In this document: in pieces, positions 51,965 to 62,173 of the stretch
Numbering within the stretch: position 1 is the stretch's first letter
Layout of the letters: each line of letters starts with the position of its first letter
Assembly (NCBI RefSeq): GCF_036322805.1
Contig: NZ_AP027272.1
Coordinates: 4,340,001-4,404,000, forward strand
Direction of reading: 5' to 3'
Origin: Planctobacterium marinum
Lineage (GTDB): Bacteria > Pseudomonadota > Gammaproteobacteria > Enterobacterales > Alteromonadaceae
DNA: 64,000 bases
Position numbers and translations under genes: made by a program
The notes under the pieces: generated by a model
Told to the model about the DNA's origin: nothing
Database searches by the model: none
The model's input: only the letters and a program-made list of their open reading frames with translations

Positions 51965-51991
51965 AAATGGGAACCAGCCAGGTTCCCATTT
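51965..51991. terminator. Bidirectional terminator
   Basis: AAATGGGAACC (51965-51975) pairs perfectly with GGTTCCCATTT (51981-51991), loop AGCCA, between the four-helix protein gene and dsbD. Confidence 0.75.
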
Positions 51992-52004
51992 TGATTAATT
52001 AGCC

Positions 52005-53840
52005 TTAGTTTAGCGCCTTGCGCACATGGGCTTCGAACTTAGCCGCCTTCATGAAACCCGTTACGCGGGCACTATCCAGTTCAGTGCCCTGCTCATCGAA
52101 AAACATGATAGTAGGCAACCCTAAGATCGCAAAAGCTTCCTGAAACTCAATGGATTGCGGAGTATTGTCGGTCAGATCGATTTGCATCCAAACTGTGTTG
52201 GAGAGGGCATCTTGCACGCCGGCATCGGTAAAGGTGTACTTTTCAAACTCCTTGCAGGCCACACACCAATCGGCGTATAAGTCGATCATTACCGATTTCC
52301 CCTGGGCATTGGCCGCCGCGAGCTTTTTATCAAAATCTGCCAAGTCCTTCACTATGGTAAATTCGGGATGAGCTTTGGCGCTGCTCACTCCTGTTTGCGC
52401 GCCATTCACTCCAGATAACCCCGTTTGCAGATGCTGCCAGCCCCACATGGCTGAAACAAAAAGCCCGAGGAAAATCACCAAAGTGCGCACGCCCTTCCAG
52501 AAGGTGGCGTTACTGTTTTGATTCATCACGTAGAAATAACTAAACATTGCCAACCCAACCATAGCCCAGGCGAGATTAGTCCAGACGTTTTCTACCATAC
52601 GCTCCAAGAATAATAGCGCGACGGACAACATCATAAAGCCAAAGGTGACCTTAACGATGTTCATCCAGTTACCCGCTTTAGGTAGTAACTTGCCACCGGT
52701 AACGGCAAAGATAATCAGCGGTATACCCATACCGATACTCAAGGCATACAGGGCTGTGAATCCAAGCACTAAATCACCACTTTGGGCGATGAATAGCAAA
52801 ATGCCGGTAAGAGGCGCAGTTGTGCATGGGGATGCCACCAGGCCAGAAATAGCCCCCATGATAAATACTCCCACAAAACTACCACCTTTTTGTTGGGCGC
52901 TCATGTTATTGAGCTTCACCTGCCAGCTCGAAGGTAATTGTAGTTCCCAGGCTCCGAACATCACCAGCGCTAATAGCGTAAAAATAAGGGTAAAGGTAAT
53001 GAGGATCCAATCAGCTTGTAGCGCGGCCTGGAATTGCACCCCCGCACTGGCCACTGCTAAACCAATTAACGAATAGGTAATGGCCATGCCCTGTACGTAA
53101 AAGAAGGATAAAACCAACACGCGAGAGGTTTTTGCTTGTTTGCCTTGCCCCACCACGATGCTGGAGATAATGGGATACATAGGAAATACACAAGGTGTAA
53201 ACGCCAGTGCGGCCCCCAGGAGTACGAAGATGAGTAAGGTGATTACCAGCGGTTTTTCACCGGCCAACATGTTCTGTAGTTCAAACTGCTCCGATACCGA
53301 TGCTGGTTGTTCAACTGCAGCGACAGCATCAGTGGTCTCAGCGGGCTTGTTAGTGTCATCGGCTGCTGCAACGGCATTGAGATAGACTAATTTAGTGGTC
53401 GGTGGATAACATAAGCCGGCTTCCGCACACCCCTGGTAGCGAACTTTAAGTACGCCATCTTGTTTGGCGTATTGAATAAGATGAGAAACTTCTAATTGGT
53501 TAAAATAAACATCAGAAATACCGAAATACTCATCTTCTATTTGCTCATGCGCGGACAAGAATTCTGGTTCGGTGACACGGATATCTTTCTCAACATACTT
53601 ATATTGCTTTTTATACAGGTAATATCCATCAGCAATCTGCCAGGTAAGTTTTAAACTGTTTTCTGTCTGAGCGAAATCAAAAATAAAAGCTTCGTCAACG
53701 GGCAAAAATTCGGGGGTATCAGAAAACAGATCATCAACGCTGCTTTCAAACTGCCGGGCCTGTGAGGGGGCGAAGCTGCCCGCCAACAAAAACAAGAAAA
53801 CAAAACATAAAACAAATAAAAACTGATTTTTACTACTCAT
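52005..53840 (-). CDS. dsbD: Thiol:disulfide interchange protein DsbD
   Basis: 611 residues. It moves electrons from cytoplasmic thioredoxin across the inner membrane to periplasmic DsbC, DsbG and CcmG. A signal peptide is followed by the periplasmic alpha domain with the redox Cys pair in GCAEAGLCYPP. Eight membrane helices carry one Cys in FTPCVFPMYPI and one in ASPCTTAPLTG. The C-terminal thioredoxin-like gamma domain has DWCVACK. All six redox cysteines are present. Its start overlaps the stop of cutA by four bases, the usual cutA-dsbD pairing. Confidence 0.95.
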   Translation of the reverse strand: MSSKNQFLFVLCFVFLFLLAGSFAPSQARQFESSVDDLFSDTPEFLPVDEAFIFDFAQTENSLKLTWQIADGYYLYKKQYKYVEKDIRVTEPEFLSAHEQIEDEYFGISDVYFNQLEVSHLIQYAKQDGVLKVRYQGCAEAGLCYPPTTKLVYLNAVAAADDTNKPAETTDAVAAVEQPASVSEQFELQNMLAGEKPLVITLLIFVLLGAALAFTPCVFPMYPIISSIVVGQGKQAKTSRVLVLSFFYVQGMAITYSLIGLAVASAGVQFQAALQADWILITFTLIFTLLALVMFGAWELQLPSSWQVKLNNMSAQQKGGSFVGVFIMGAISGLVASPCTTAPLTGILLFIAQSGDLVLGFTALYALSIGMGIPLIIFAVTGGKLLPKAGNWMNIVKVTFGFMMLSVALLFLERMVENVWTNLAWAMVGLAMFSYFYVMNQNSNATFWKGVRTLVIFLGLFVSAMWGWQHLQTGLSGVNGAQTGVSSAKAHPEFTIVKDLADFDKKLAAANAQGKSVMIDLYADWCVACKEFEKYTFTDAGVQDALSNTVWMQIDLTDNTPQSIEFQEAFAILGLPTIMFFDEQGTELDSARVTGFMKAAKFEAHVRKALN

Positions 53841-54154
53841 TGAACCGTACTTTTAATCCACTCTTCGTATTCTGAACCTGCGCCATCGGCTTCTAAAATC
53901 ACCCACTCCGGAACGTCGTAGGGGTGCACTTTAAAAACTAACTCTTGCAGTGCCTGTAACGCCTTTTTATGGGTTTTTAACACCATCTGACATTCTGAAC
54001 TTTGATGCACCTTGCCTTGCCAACGATATACCGACAACACACCGGGGATAATATTCACACAGGCCGCTAAATTAGCTTCGACAACTTTACAAGCAATATC
54101 GCGGGCATGTGATTTATCCGGACAAGTACACAAAACAACACACAAATCTGACAT
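53837..54154 (-). CDS. cutA: Divalent-cation tolerance protein CutA
   Basis: 105 residues, with AGGAGC before the ATG. The CutA1 trimer fold is recognised from VVLCTCPDKSHARDIACKVVEANLAACVN, VYRWQGKVHQSSECQMVLKT and HPYDVPEWVIL. It has been linked to copper tolerance, but the molecular function is unsettled. It is co-transcribed with dsbD. The neighbouring groESL genes downstream fit the common gammaproteobacterial arrangement groES-fxsA-cutA-dsbD. Confidence 0.93.
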   Translation of the reverse strand: MSDLCVVLCTCPDKSHARDIACKVVEANLAACVNIIPGVLSVYRWQGKVHQSSECQMVLKTHKKALQALQELVFKVHPYDVPEWVILEADGAGSEYEEWIKSTVQ

Positions 54155-54313
54155 AATAGCTCCTGGAGCGTGTTTAAAGACCCGCTTGCCTGAAATCCTA
54201 TTTCATTGTTCAGGAAAAAACCGGCGGAAAAACCTGGTTACACTCAACGCATTGAGTTTTGTTATAAAGCCTCAATGTAGATAAAGATACAGCACAGGCT
54301 AAAAGAGACGAAC

Positions 54314-54832
54314 GTGTTTGCAAAACTTTTCTTATTATTCGCGATTTTACCCATTATTGAAATAGCCCTTTTGATCAACGTGGGTGAGGTTATTGGCGGC
54401 TGGAATACCGTCGCTATCGTGATCATAACAGCATTTGTAGGCGCGCACCTGGTGCGCAAGGAAGGTGTGCAAACCCTGGCTAACGCGCAACTAAAAATGC
54501 GCAGTGGTGAAATGCCCGGCCAGGAAATGGCAGAGGGCTTGTTGCTGTTAATTGCAGGTGTATTACTGGTAACACCGGGTTTTGTTACCGATGGTATCGG
54601 TTTTTTATTTTCCATGCCGCTGACACGTCCTTTGATTGCCCGCTACCTGATGCAGAATTTTGGTCATCGCGTGGTGATGCATCACTCGTCTGCGCATCAC
54701 TCAACAGGAGCAGGTTTTCAACAGTCGCCCTTCCAATCACAGCAGCAACAAACACAACAACCGTTTCGAGATAGCCACAAGCCGCATGATTCCAGCGTTA
54801 TCGAAGGCGAGTACCAGCGCAAAGACGATTGA
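54314..54832 (+). CDS. fxsA: FxsA family membrane protein
   Basis: 172 residues from a GTG. Membrane helices: FAKLFLLFAILPIIEIALLI, GWNTVAIVIITAFVGAHLV and GLLLLIAGVLLVTPGFVTDGIGF, with the family signature GVQTLANAQLKMRSGEMPGQEMAEG between. The C-terminus is a Gln/His-rich polar tail of about 50 residues. FxsA was named in E. coli for suppressing F-plasmid exclusion of phage T7; its normal role is unknown. It commonly sits beside groESL, as here. Confidence 0.9.
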   Translation: MFAKLFLLFAILPIIEIALLINVGEVIGGWNTVAIVIITAFVGAHLVRKEGVQTLANAQLKMRSGEMPGQEMAEGLLLLIAGVLLVTPGFVTDGIGFLFSMPLTRPLIARYLMQNFGHRVVMHHSSAHHSTGAGFQQSPFQSQQQQTQQPFRDSHKPHDSSVIEGEYQRKDD

Positions 54833-54914
54833 TAAAAAATAGTAAGCTGAGTTGTCGTTTTGGTCCTGCATGCGCTTTAATTAACAGGAAACCAGATATG
54901 AAAAGAGTGAAGTA

Positions 54915-55790
54915 GTGAGATTTTTCGCTTTGTTTCTGCTTGTGTTCACTGCGCTAACTAAGGCAGAAACCGTCCTGACCTATCCCCATCAGTCTTTCTC
55001 TGACGGATATCCCCTGACTCTGTTAAAGTTAGCATTAGAAAAAGCGGCGCCCGCAGAACAATATAAGCTCGAAGAATCTACCATAGAGACTCATCAGGGA
55101 CGGGCTCTGAAATTACTGGCTCAAAACGTTGAAATCGATGTGGCCTGGAGCATGACATCCATCGCCAGAGAAAATGAGCTATTGGCGATAAAAATCCCCA
55201 TCTATAAAGGACTTTTTGGCTATCGGGTATTCCTGATCAAACAGGAGCAACAAGCGCATTTTTCAACGTCGTTACCACTGAGCGTATTACAAAATGAGCG
55301 TTTAGCCGTGCAAGGCCACGACTGGCCAGACATAGAGGTACTCAAACACAACAACTATAAGGTAGAAAGCGTTGAATTCTATGATGCTATGTTTGAACTA
55401 TTGCATAAAGGCCGCGCCGACTATTTTCCCCGCTCGATTTTGGAGGCCTGGAGGGAAGCAGCAACCCATAAAGCAGAAGGTATAGTTGTTGAGCAACACC
55501 ATTTATTGCATTACCCCGCATATGTTTTTTATTTCGTACATAAAGACAACAAAAACCTGGCTCACACTATTAAAAAAGGGCTGCTTGCCAGTATTGAGGA
55601 TGGTTCTTTTGATGTGTTGTTTGACACCATCGAAGATGGTGCCATCGCCAAAACCGATATCCCAAAACGTCGAGTGATACAATTAACGAACCCGACAATT
55701 GATACACGCGATGTATATCAATGGCCTAAGCTACAAGATATCTCTTTATCTGTTGACACTACTCAGCCTGAAGGTATTAAAACAAACTAA
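54915..55790 (+). CDS. Periplasmic substrate-binding-like protein, paralogue of 29928-30797
   Basis: 291 residues from a GTG, with a short signal peptide (FFALFLLVFTALTKAE). It shares the full layout of the protein at 29928-30797: KIPIYKGLFGYRVFLIK (compare RIPILKGMLGHRIFII), GRADYFPRSILEAW (compare GRFDFFPRALHEPW), HLLHYPAYVFYFVHKDN (compare HLLIYPFALYFFVHKDN), and IEDGSFDVLF. No ABC permease or ATPase genes lie nearby. The role is unknown; sensing or ligand buffering is possible. Confidence 0.7.
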   Translation: MRFFALFLLVFTALTKAETVLTYPHQSFSDGYPLTLLKLALEKAAPAEQYKLEESTIETHQGRALKLLAQNVEIDVAWSMTSIARENELLAIKIPIYKGLFGYRVFLIKQEQQAHFSTSLPLSVLQNERLAVQGHDWPDIEVLKHNNYKVESVEFYDAMFELLHKGRADYFPRSILEAWREAATHKAEGIVVEQHHLLHYPAYVFYFVHKDNKNLAHTIKKGLLASIEDGSFDVLFDTIEDGAIAKTDIPKRRVIQLTNPTIDTRDVYQWPKLQDISLSVDTTQPEGIKTN

Positions 55791-56430
55791 AATGTTTTAC
55801 CGGTGTTACCGGGTGACGCTGGTATTCGTGTCCACTGTCTGCATCATTGCGATGATATTCCATGTATTGTGCGGTTTTGTTGGCCACTTGCGCTCCGGCT
55901 AAACATTGTAACACATCAAATGCCGCATCAATGCCCGCAGAAATCCCCCCAGCAGAGGTGAGTTTACCTTCAGTAACGTAGCGTAAATGCTGTTGCGGTA
56001 GTCCTGCAGGAACCAGCTTTGCAAGTGCCGGGTAAACCTCCTGATGCGTGCAAAAGCGCTTCTTATCCAATAGCCCTAAACTGGCCAAAAAACGGGTACC
56101 AGAACACACAGTTAGTACCTGCTCAGCCTTGTGGTATTTTTCTTCAATCCAGCTCTGATAAGTCGGGTTATTGTAATGTTGTTTGGTACCATCGCCACCG
56201 GGCAGCACCAAAATGTCGATATCTTCCGGGCAATCTTCAAAGTTGTAATCGGCAACCACCTTCAAGCCATTCACCGCCGTAATCGGTTTATCAGAACAGG
56301 CAACAGTGCACACCTCCAATAACGAGAATTGGTGCAATTCATCAGCTACAGAAAACACCTCAAACGGCCCGGTAAAGTCTAATACTTCTACTTGATCAAA
56401 AATCAGAATAGCCAACTTTTTTCGCTGCAT
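55777..56430 (-). CDS. DJ-1/PfpI family protein
   Basis: 217 residues from the ATG at 56430, chosen for GGAG nine bases upstream; a start at 56448 is possible. It has the class-I glutamine-amidotransferase-like fold: LAILIFDQVEVLDFTGPFEVFSVA, DILVLPGGDGTK with the acidic residue, and the nucleophile Cys in LTVCSGTRFLASLGLL. The layout is close to isonitrile-hydratase-like (InhA) or the N-terminal domain of FtrA-like regulators, but there is no DNA-binding domain. Substrate unknown. Its end overlaps the end of the convergent binding-protein-like gene by 14 bases. Confidence 0.85.
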   Translation of the reverse strand: MQRKKLAILIFDQVEVLDFTGPFEVFSVADELHQFSLLEVCTVACSDKPITAVNGLKVVADYNFEDCPEDIDILVLPGGDGTKQHYNNPTYQSWIEEKYHKAEQVLTVCSGTRFLASLGLLDKKRFCTHQEVYPALAKLVPAGLPQQHLRYVTEGKLTSAGGISAGIDAAFDVLQCLAGAQVANKTAQYMEYHRNDADSGHEYQRHPVTPVKHFSLF

Positions 56431-56549
56431 AATTTTACTCCAGGACAATAAATTCAGGCCATTATCAAAGTCCTTTCATTGATTTACCGGACATTCATCC
56501 CGCATTTTTGGACAAAATCAGAAAATTTTACTTTTTTTTAAAAAAAGTG

Positions 56550-56578
56550 CTTGAGATCGATAACCAGACCCCCATCTA
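56550..56578 (+). promoter_or_regulatory. Sigma-32 heat-shock promoter of groESL
   Basis: CTTGAGA at 56550-56556 and CCCCATCTA at 56570-56578 are separated by 13 bases, matching the heat-shock consensus (CTTGAAA, N12-14, CCCCATNT), 110 bases before groES. No CIRCE element is seen. Confidence 0.85.
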
Positions 56579-56687
56579 GGCTTGCAGACACAAACAACAA
56601 GCCATTTTGCGTATGCAAGGTGGCAGAAATAACCGCCCTGTGAAGGGTTTTTATTTTACTAAACAAGACTGATCAGGAGATCTTGAG

Positions 56688-56978
56688 ATGGCAATTCGTC
56701 CTTTACACGATCGCGTTATCGTAAAGCGTCACGAGCAGGAAACTAAATCTGCTGGCGGCATCGTTCTAACTGGCTCTGCTGCTGAAAAATCAACGCGTGG
56801 CGAAGTTATCGCTGTTGGTAACGGCCGCATTCTTGACAATGGCGATGTGCGTGCCCTTGACGTAAAAATTGGCGACATCGTTGTCTTCAATGATGGATAT
56901 GGCGTTAAAACTGAAAAGCTGGATGGCGAAGAAGTGCTTATCATGAGCGAAGGCGACATCCTGGCAATCGTCGAATAA
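56688..56978 (+). CDS. groES: Co-chaperonin GroES
   Basis: 96 residues, CAGGAG before the ATG. It is the heptameric lid of the GroEL folding chamber. Conserved: [12 protein letters not shown] at the start, the mobile loop [20 protein letters not shown], and [19 protein letters not shown]. It is first in the groESL operon behind a sigma-32 promoter. Confidence 0.98.
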   Translation: MAIRPLHDRVIVKRHEQETKSAGGIVLTGSAAEKSTRGEVIAVGNGRILDNGDVRALDVKIGDIVVFNDGYGVKTEKLDGEEVLIMSEGDILAIVE

Positions 56979-56995
56979 TCCAACCCATCAACTAA

Positions 56996-58663
<1,668 letters not shown>

Positions 58664-58691
58664 TCAGCCCCGGCTACTTAATCTATTTACG

Positions 58692-58718
58692 AAAAACCCG
58701 GCATTGGCCGGGTTTTTT
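58692..58718 (+). terminator. Terminator of groESL
   Basis: AAAAACCCGGC (58692-58702) pairs with GCCGGGTTTTT (58707-58717), followed by further T. Confidence 0.9.
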
Positions 58719-58788
58719 GTTTTCTTTTCTCGCTCTTAGTGTAACCATGCTTTAAAGTCTGAATGTCGACTCGAATAGAGTATCGATT

Positions 58789-59988
58789 GTGCCTCTGCGA
58801 AATTTCATTAAAAACTATACCATTGCGGCAGTACTTGCCTTCATCTCGCTTGCTTGTGTCGCAAGCGGTGGCGATTATGTACCCGAAAATAACTCACCCA
58901 ATGTCACAACGACATCTGAAGTCATTGTTATTGGAGCCGGTATTGCAGGTTTAACAGCAGGCTATGAGTTACAACTAAAAAATATCGATTTCATTATTTT
59001 GGAAGCCACCGATAGATTTGGTGGAAGATTAAAAAAAGATACTGAATTTACTGACGTTCCAATTGATTTAGGCGCAGAGTGGATACATACGGCGAGTAAT
59101 CCAAAAGAACTGTTAGCCTCCTTCATTAGTGATAAAGCTGCCAAGGACATTGATGTTGAGCTAATCAAATATTTACCCACAAATGAATTTAAATTTAAAA
59201 ATACCACCTGGTACGATTTCGTGGCAGACAATCTGGCACAAGCAATTGCAAAGAACATTATCTACAATAGTCCAGTTACCCATATTAATTACAGCAGTGA
59301 TACCGTGGTTGTTAAAGCAGCTGAACGTAACTACACAGCAAAAAAAGTACTTGTCACCGTGCCTTTAGGTGTACTTAAAGCAGGAATAATCTCCTTTGAA
59401 CCCGAATTATCTCGAGAGAAGCAGGATGCTATTGCCAGTATCGTCTTCCCACAAGGTTTGAAAGCTTTTCTGAAGTTCTCCAGTAACTTCTATCCCGAAC
59501 TATATGAAGACGATATTGACAATGTTAACAACGGAGAGGTCATTGAATGGACTGAATACAGTTATTTTGATGCAACTTTGGGTAAAGGATCCGATGAAAA
59601 CATTTTGGGTGTTTTGGTCGTTCGAACAAATGATCCGCTAGCTCAGCAACAATCAGATGAAGTCATAGTTGCACAAATCCTTGAAGACCTGGATCAGAAA
59701 TTTAACGGTCGGGCGACTGCAACGTTTAAGGCGGCAATCGTAGAAAACTGGACAACAAACCCATATGTAAGAGGCACTTACTCTTCACCTTCATTTGATA
59801 AGGCCAATTATTCAAGCGCCAGTGAGGAAGAATGGGAAGCAACAAATGTGGCTTTGCGCGAAAGTTTAGCAGCCCCTGTAAACAGCAAAGTGTATTTTGC
59901 TGGTGAAGCAACATCACTAACGCTTGGTTCCAGTGCAAATGAAGCGGCTTTATCCGCCATTTCTGCGTTAACTTCAATGGGATTCTAA
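58789..59988 (+). CDS. FAD-dependent amine oxidase, exported
   Basis: 399 residues from a GTG. The signal peptide (IAAVLAFISLACVASG) has a poor lipobox (SLAC), so either type I or lipoprotein export is possible. The Rossmann dinucleotide motif is VIGAGIAGLTAGYEL (about 46-60), followed by EATDRFGGRL and DLGAEWIH. The C-terminal flavin-contact motif is VYFAGEATS...GSSANEAALSA. It is a flavin monoamine oxidase/polyamine oxidase-like enzyme giving aldehyde, ammonia and H2O2. Substrate unknown. Export of an FAD enzyme suggests Tat or folding after secretion, but no twin Arg is seen. Confidence 0.82.
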   Translation: MPLRNFIKNYTIAAVLAFISLACVASGGDYVPENNSPNVTTTSEVIVIGAGIAGLTAGYELQLKNIDFIILEATDRFGGRLKKDTEFTDVPIDLGAEWIHTASNPKELLASFISDKAAKDIDVELIKYLPTNEFKFKNTTWYDFVADNLAQAIAKNIIYNSPVTHINYSSDTVVVKAAERNYTAKKVLVTVPLGVLKAGIISFEPELSREKQDAIASIVFPQGLKAFLKFSSNFYPELYEDDIDNVNNGEVIEWTEYSYFDATLGKGSDENILGVLVVRTNDPLAQQQSDEVIVAQILEDLDQKFNGRATATFKAAIVENWTTNPYVRGTYSSPSFDKANYSSASEEEWEATNVALRESLAAPVNSKVYFAGEATSLTLGSSANEAALSAISALTSMGF

Positions 59989-60006
59989 CCTCACACTCAG
60001 ACTTGT

Positions 60007-60035
60007 TTAGCAGTGCATCGGTTATACACTGCTAA
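60007..60035. terminator. Possible terminator between convergent genes
   Basis: TTAGCAGTG (60007-60015) pairs with CACTGCTAA (60027-60035), with a T-rich stretch after it on the plus strand. Confidence 0.45.
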
Positions 60036-60050
60036 TGTTTAGTTTGCCCC

Positions 60051-60773
60051 TCAATCCATCGCAGAAACGCGTAAAAAAGCAAAATCCGTTACCCCGGTTT
60101 CTAACAGGTGCTTGTGTTTGAGATAATCTGGGGAGGTCAAAAGTTGCTGTAATCCTTCAGCGCTATCCCACTCTACCAAAGTTATTTGACTCACCTGCTG
60201 TGCAGACTCGCTATGAGTGTCAAAACCTGGTTGGATCATCTTATGAATGAACTTACCACCTGCTTCACCTAGCGGCGCCTGTATATTATGCAGATACTTG
60301 GTGTAATCACCCGGATGCTCTGGATTAAATGACGCAAAAGCCAGGGTATAGAACTTGTCTGGACTAAAATTAAGCGCCAGTGATGAGTCTAAGGCTTTGG
60401 TGAATAAATCCAGCTGTTGCCAGCCTTTGGCTCGCATTGCCTTTAGTGCTGGCCAACGAGGGTCATTTTGAAAGGCCTGCCAACGATCTACATCCTCCCA
60501 TTTTCCGATCACAATCACTGGCGCGGTTATGTTTCCCACCAGACTTTTGTCCACTTTAAGCCTTGCCACCGTTGAAAAACCGTAAGAACGAGCCAAAGGT
60601 ATCGCCGTGTTATAATATTCTCTTCTGATGTCTTCTGCGTTTTCTTTTCCAATGGCAACAATCACTTGCATTGCAGCGCCCGGGGCAAAGTTGATAGCTG
60701 ATTCACCTGCTTTAACTCCAGCGGAACAAACGCAAAGTACCAGTAACATCATCAACCAGTTTCGATTTTTCAT
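60051..60773 (-). CDS. Exported protein with two DUF1330-like (dimeric alpha/beta barrel) domains
   Basis: 240 residues with a signal peptide (LMMLLVLCVCSAGVKAG). Two similar ferredoxin-like halves follow: MQVIVAIGKENAEDIRREYY ... VIGKWEDVDRWQAFQNDPRW, and FYTLAFASFNPEHPGDYTKYL ... LVEWDSAEGLQQLLTSPDYL. The pattern (strand, 'Y' segment, then 'W-D/E-s-...-f-s-Y') is that of DUF1330/ABM-like domains. A single chain could form one full barrel in the periplasm. It is divergent from a LysR-type regulator that may control it. Confidence 0.72.
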   Translation of the reverse strand: MKNRNWLMMLLVLCVCSAGVKAGESAINFAPGAAMQVIVAIGKENAEDIRREYYNTAIPLARSYGFSTVARLKVDKSLVGNITAPVIVIGKWEDVDRWQAFQNDPRWPALKAMRAKGWQQLDLFTKALDSSLALNFSPDKFYTLAFASFNPEHPGDYTKYLHNIQAPLGEAGGKFIHKMIQPGFDTHSESAQQVSQITLVEWDSAEGLQQLLTSPDYLKHKHLLETGVTDFAFLRVSAMD

Positions 60774-60870
60774 TTCTTACTCTCCATACCAATTTGTTAC
60801 TTCAACTTACTTTATGCAGCACTCAACGTGAGAGGATTGTTTTTAACCTGGCCTGGTGTATTATCGTGCC

Positions 60871-61740
60871 ATGCAAGACTGGAATGTTTATCAAGTGGTT
60901 CTGGCGGTACATCGTGCAGGCTCCTTGCGCGGTGCGGCGAAGCTGTTAAACACTACACATACCACCGTTGCCAGACGTCTTGAGCAACTGGAAAGGAAAC
61001 AACGAGCTCCGCTCTTTGAACGCCTTGTTAACGGTTTTAGCGCCACTGCACTGGGTCACTCTTTTATCCAGGTGGCTACCAAAATGGAACAGCTTGAACT
61101 CAGTTTGCAAAGGACTAACGCCATTCAAGCCAATGCCCTGCAAGGACCCATTACCCTGTCTCTGGGTGAACCTTTATTCCAGTATTTTTTGATGAATCCA
61201 TTGAGTGAATTTCAAAAAGCCCACCCGGATATCCAGCTAACTTTGCACTGCACTACCGCCTTTGTGGATTTGGATAATGCCGAAGCAGATGTCATTATTC
61301 GCAGTACCAATACGCCGCCACCTCATTTAGTGGGTCGGCGTTTTGCCCCTTATGGCTTGTCCTTTTATGGCAACCCAGATTATCTCAGTAATACTCCCCA
61401 ATCAGAGCTGCGCTGGATTACCCGCACAGGTCAAGGGCCTCGCCCGGAATGGCTAAAATCGTCTCCTTATCCCAATGCACCAGTATTTTTGCAGATTGAT
61501 GACATCGTCGGAGTATTTAAATCCTTAGAGCAAGGTTTGGGGATAGGCAGGGCGGCGTGTTTTATGGCAGATCAATCTAAGCAATTAGTCAGACTAGAAG
61601 GGGCAGAAGTGACGCCCCAGTCGGAAATGTGGGTACTAACTCATCCAGATCTCAGGGACCTTCCCCGTGTAAAAGCCCTTATGCAATTTTTATATGAAAC
61701 CTTTGAACAGAATGCCGGATTGATATCGGGTACACATTGA
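60871..61740 (+). CDS. LysR-family transcriptional regulator
   Basis: 289 residues from the ATG at 60871; 60856 is an alternative. The N-terminal helix-turn-helix (YQVVLAVHRAGSLRGAAKLL, THTTVARRLEQLE) is followed by a LysR substrate-binding domain ([54 protein letters not shown]). It probably regulates the divergent DUF1330-like gene 98 bases away. Effector unknown. Confidence 0.87.
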   Translation: MQDWNVYQVVLAVHRAGSLRGAAKLLNTTHTTVARRLEQLERKQRAPLFERLVNGFSATALGHSFIQVATKMEQLELSLQRTNAIQANALQGPITLSLGEPLFQYFLMNPLSEFQKAHPDIQLTLHCTTAFVDLDNAEADVIIRSTNTPPPHLVGRRFAPYGLSFYGNPDYLSNTPQSELRWITRTGQGPRPEWLKSSPYPNAPVFLQIDDIVGVFKSLEQGLGIGRAACFMADQSKQLVRLEGAEVTPQSEMWVLTHPDLRDLPRVKALMQFLYETFEQNAGLISGTH

Positions 61741-61786
61741 AAATTCGCTTTTTTTGAATGTGGCAGGAGCAGCTGTAAACGTTAAT

Positions 61787-62059
61787 CTAGCCAGTCAATT
61801 CGTATATTAAAGCCCAGACAATGGTTTGAAAAAAGGTAAAGATCCAGAAGTACACACTGGCGACGAGAAATTTGATTGACGGACTTTCATAACTTTTTTT
61901 GCTGGTAATCCACCAGGCTCCGGCTATCGAGATAACAGAAATCGCAATCAGATAGAGTTCCCACTGGATTTTGTTGCTAGATGCTAAAGCTACCGGGCTA
62001 AAACAGCTAATCAGAGCCAGAAAAAGTGGCTTAGCCAAACTATTAAGGTGTTTTTGCAT
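61787..62059 (-). CDS. Small membrane protein, unknown
   Basis: 90 residues. The N-terminus (PLFLALISCFSPVALAS) looks like a signal peptide or first helix. Two more helices follow (LYLIAISVISIAGAWWI and FLVASVYFWIFTFFQTIVWALIY). No family recognised. It follows the membrane beta-propeller gene on the same strand at about 115 bases. Confidence 0.5.
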   Translation of the reverse strand: MQKHLNSLAKPLFLALISCFSPVALASSNKIQWELYLIAISVISIAGAWWITSKKSYESPSIKFLVASVYFWIFTFFQTIVWALIYELTG

Positions 62060-62173
62060 TCGTTCAACTTATCCTGGACTGAACCATTAAACAGCTATTG
62101 TACTCATTATTTCAGTCAATGGTTCAACAATTACTTTGCTACTCACTCCAGTTCCAGAGGCCTTTTAATCGCC

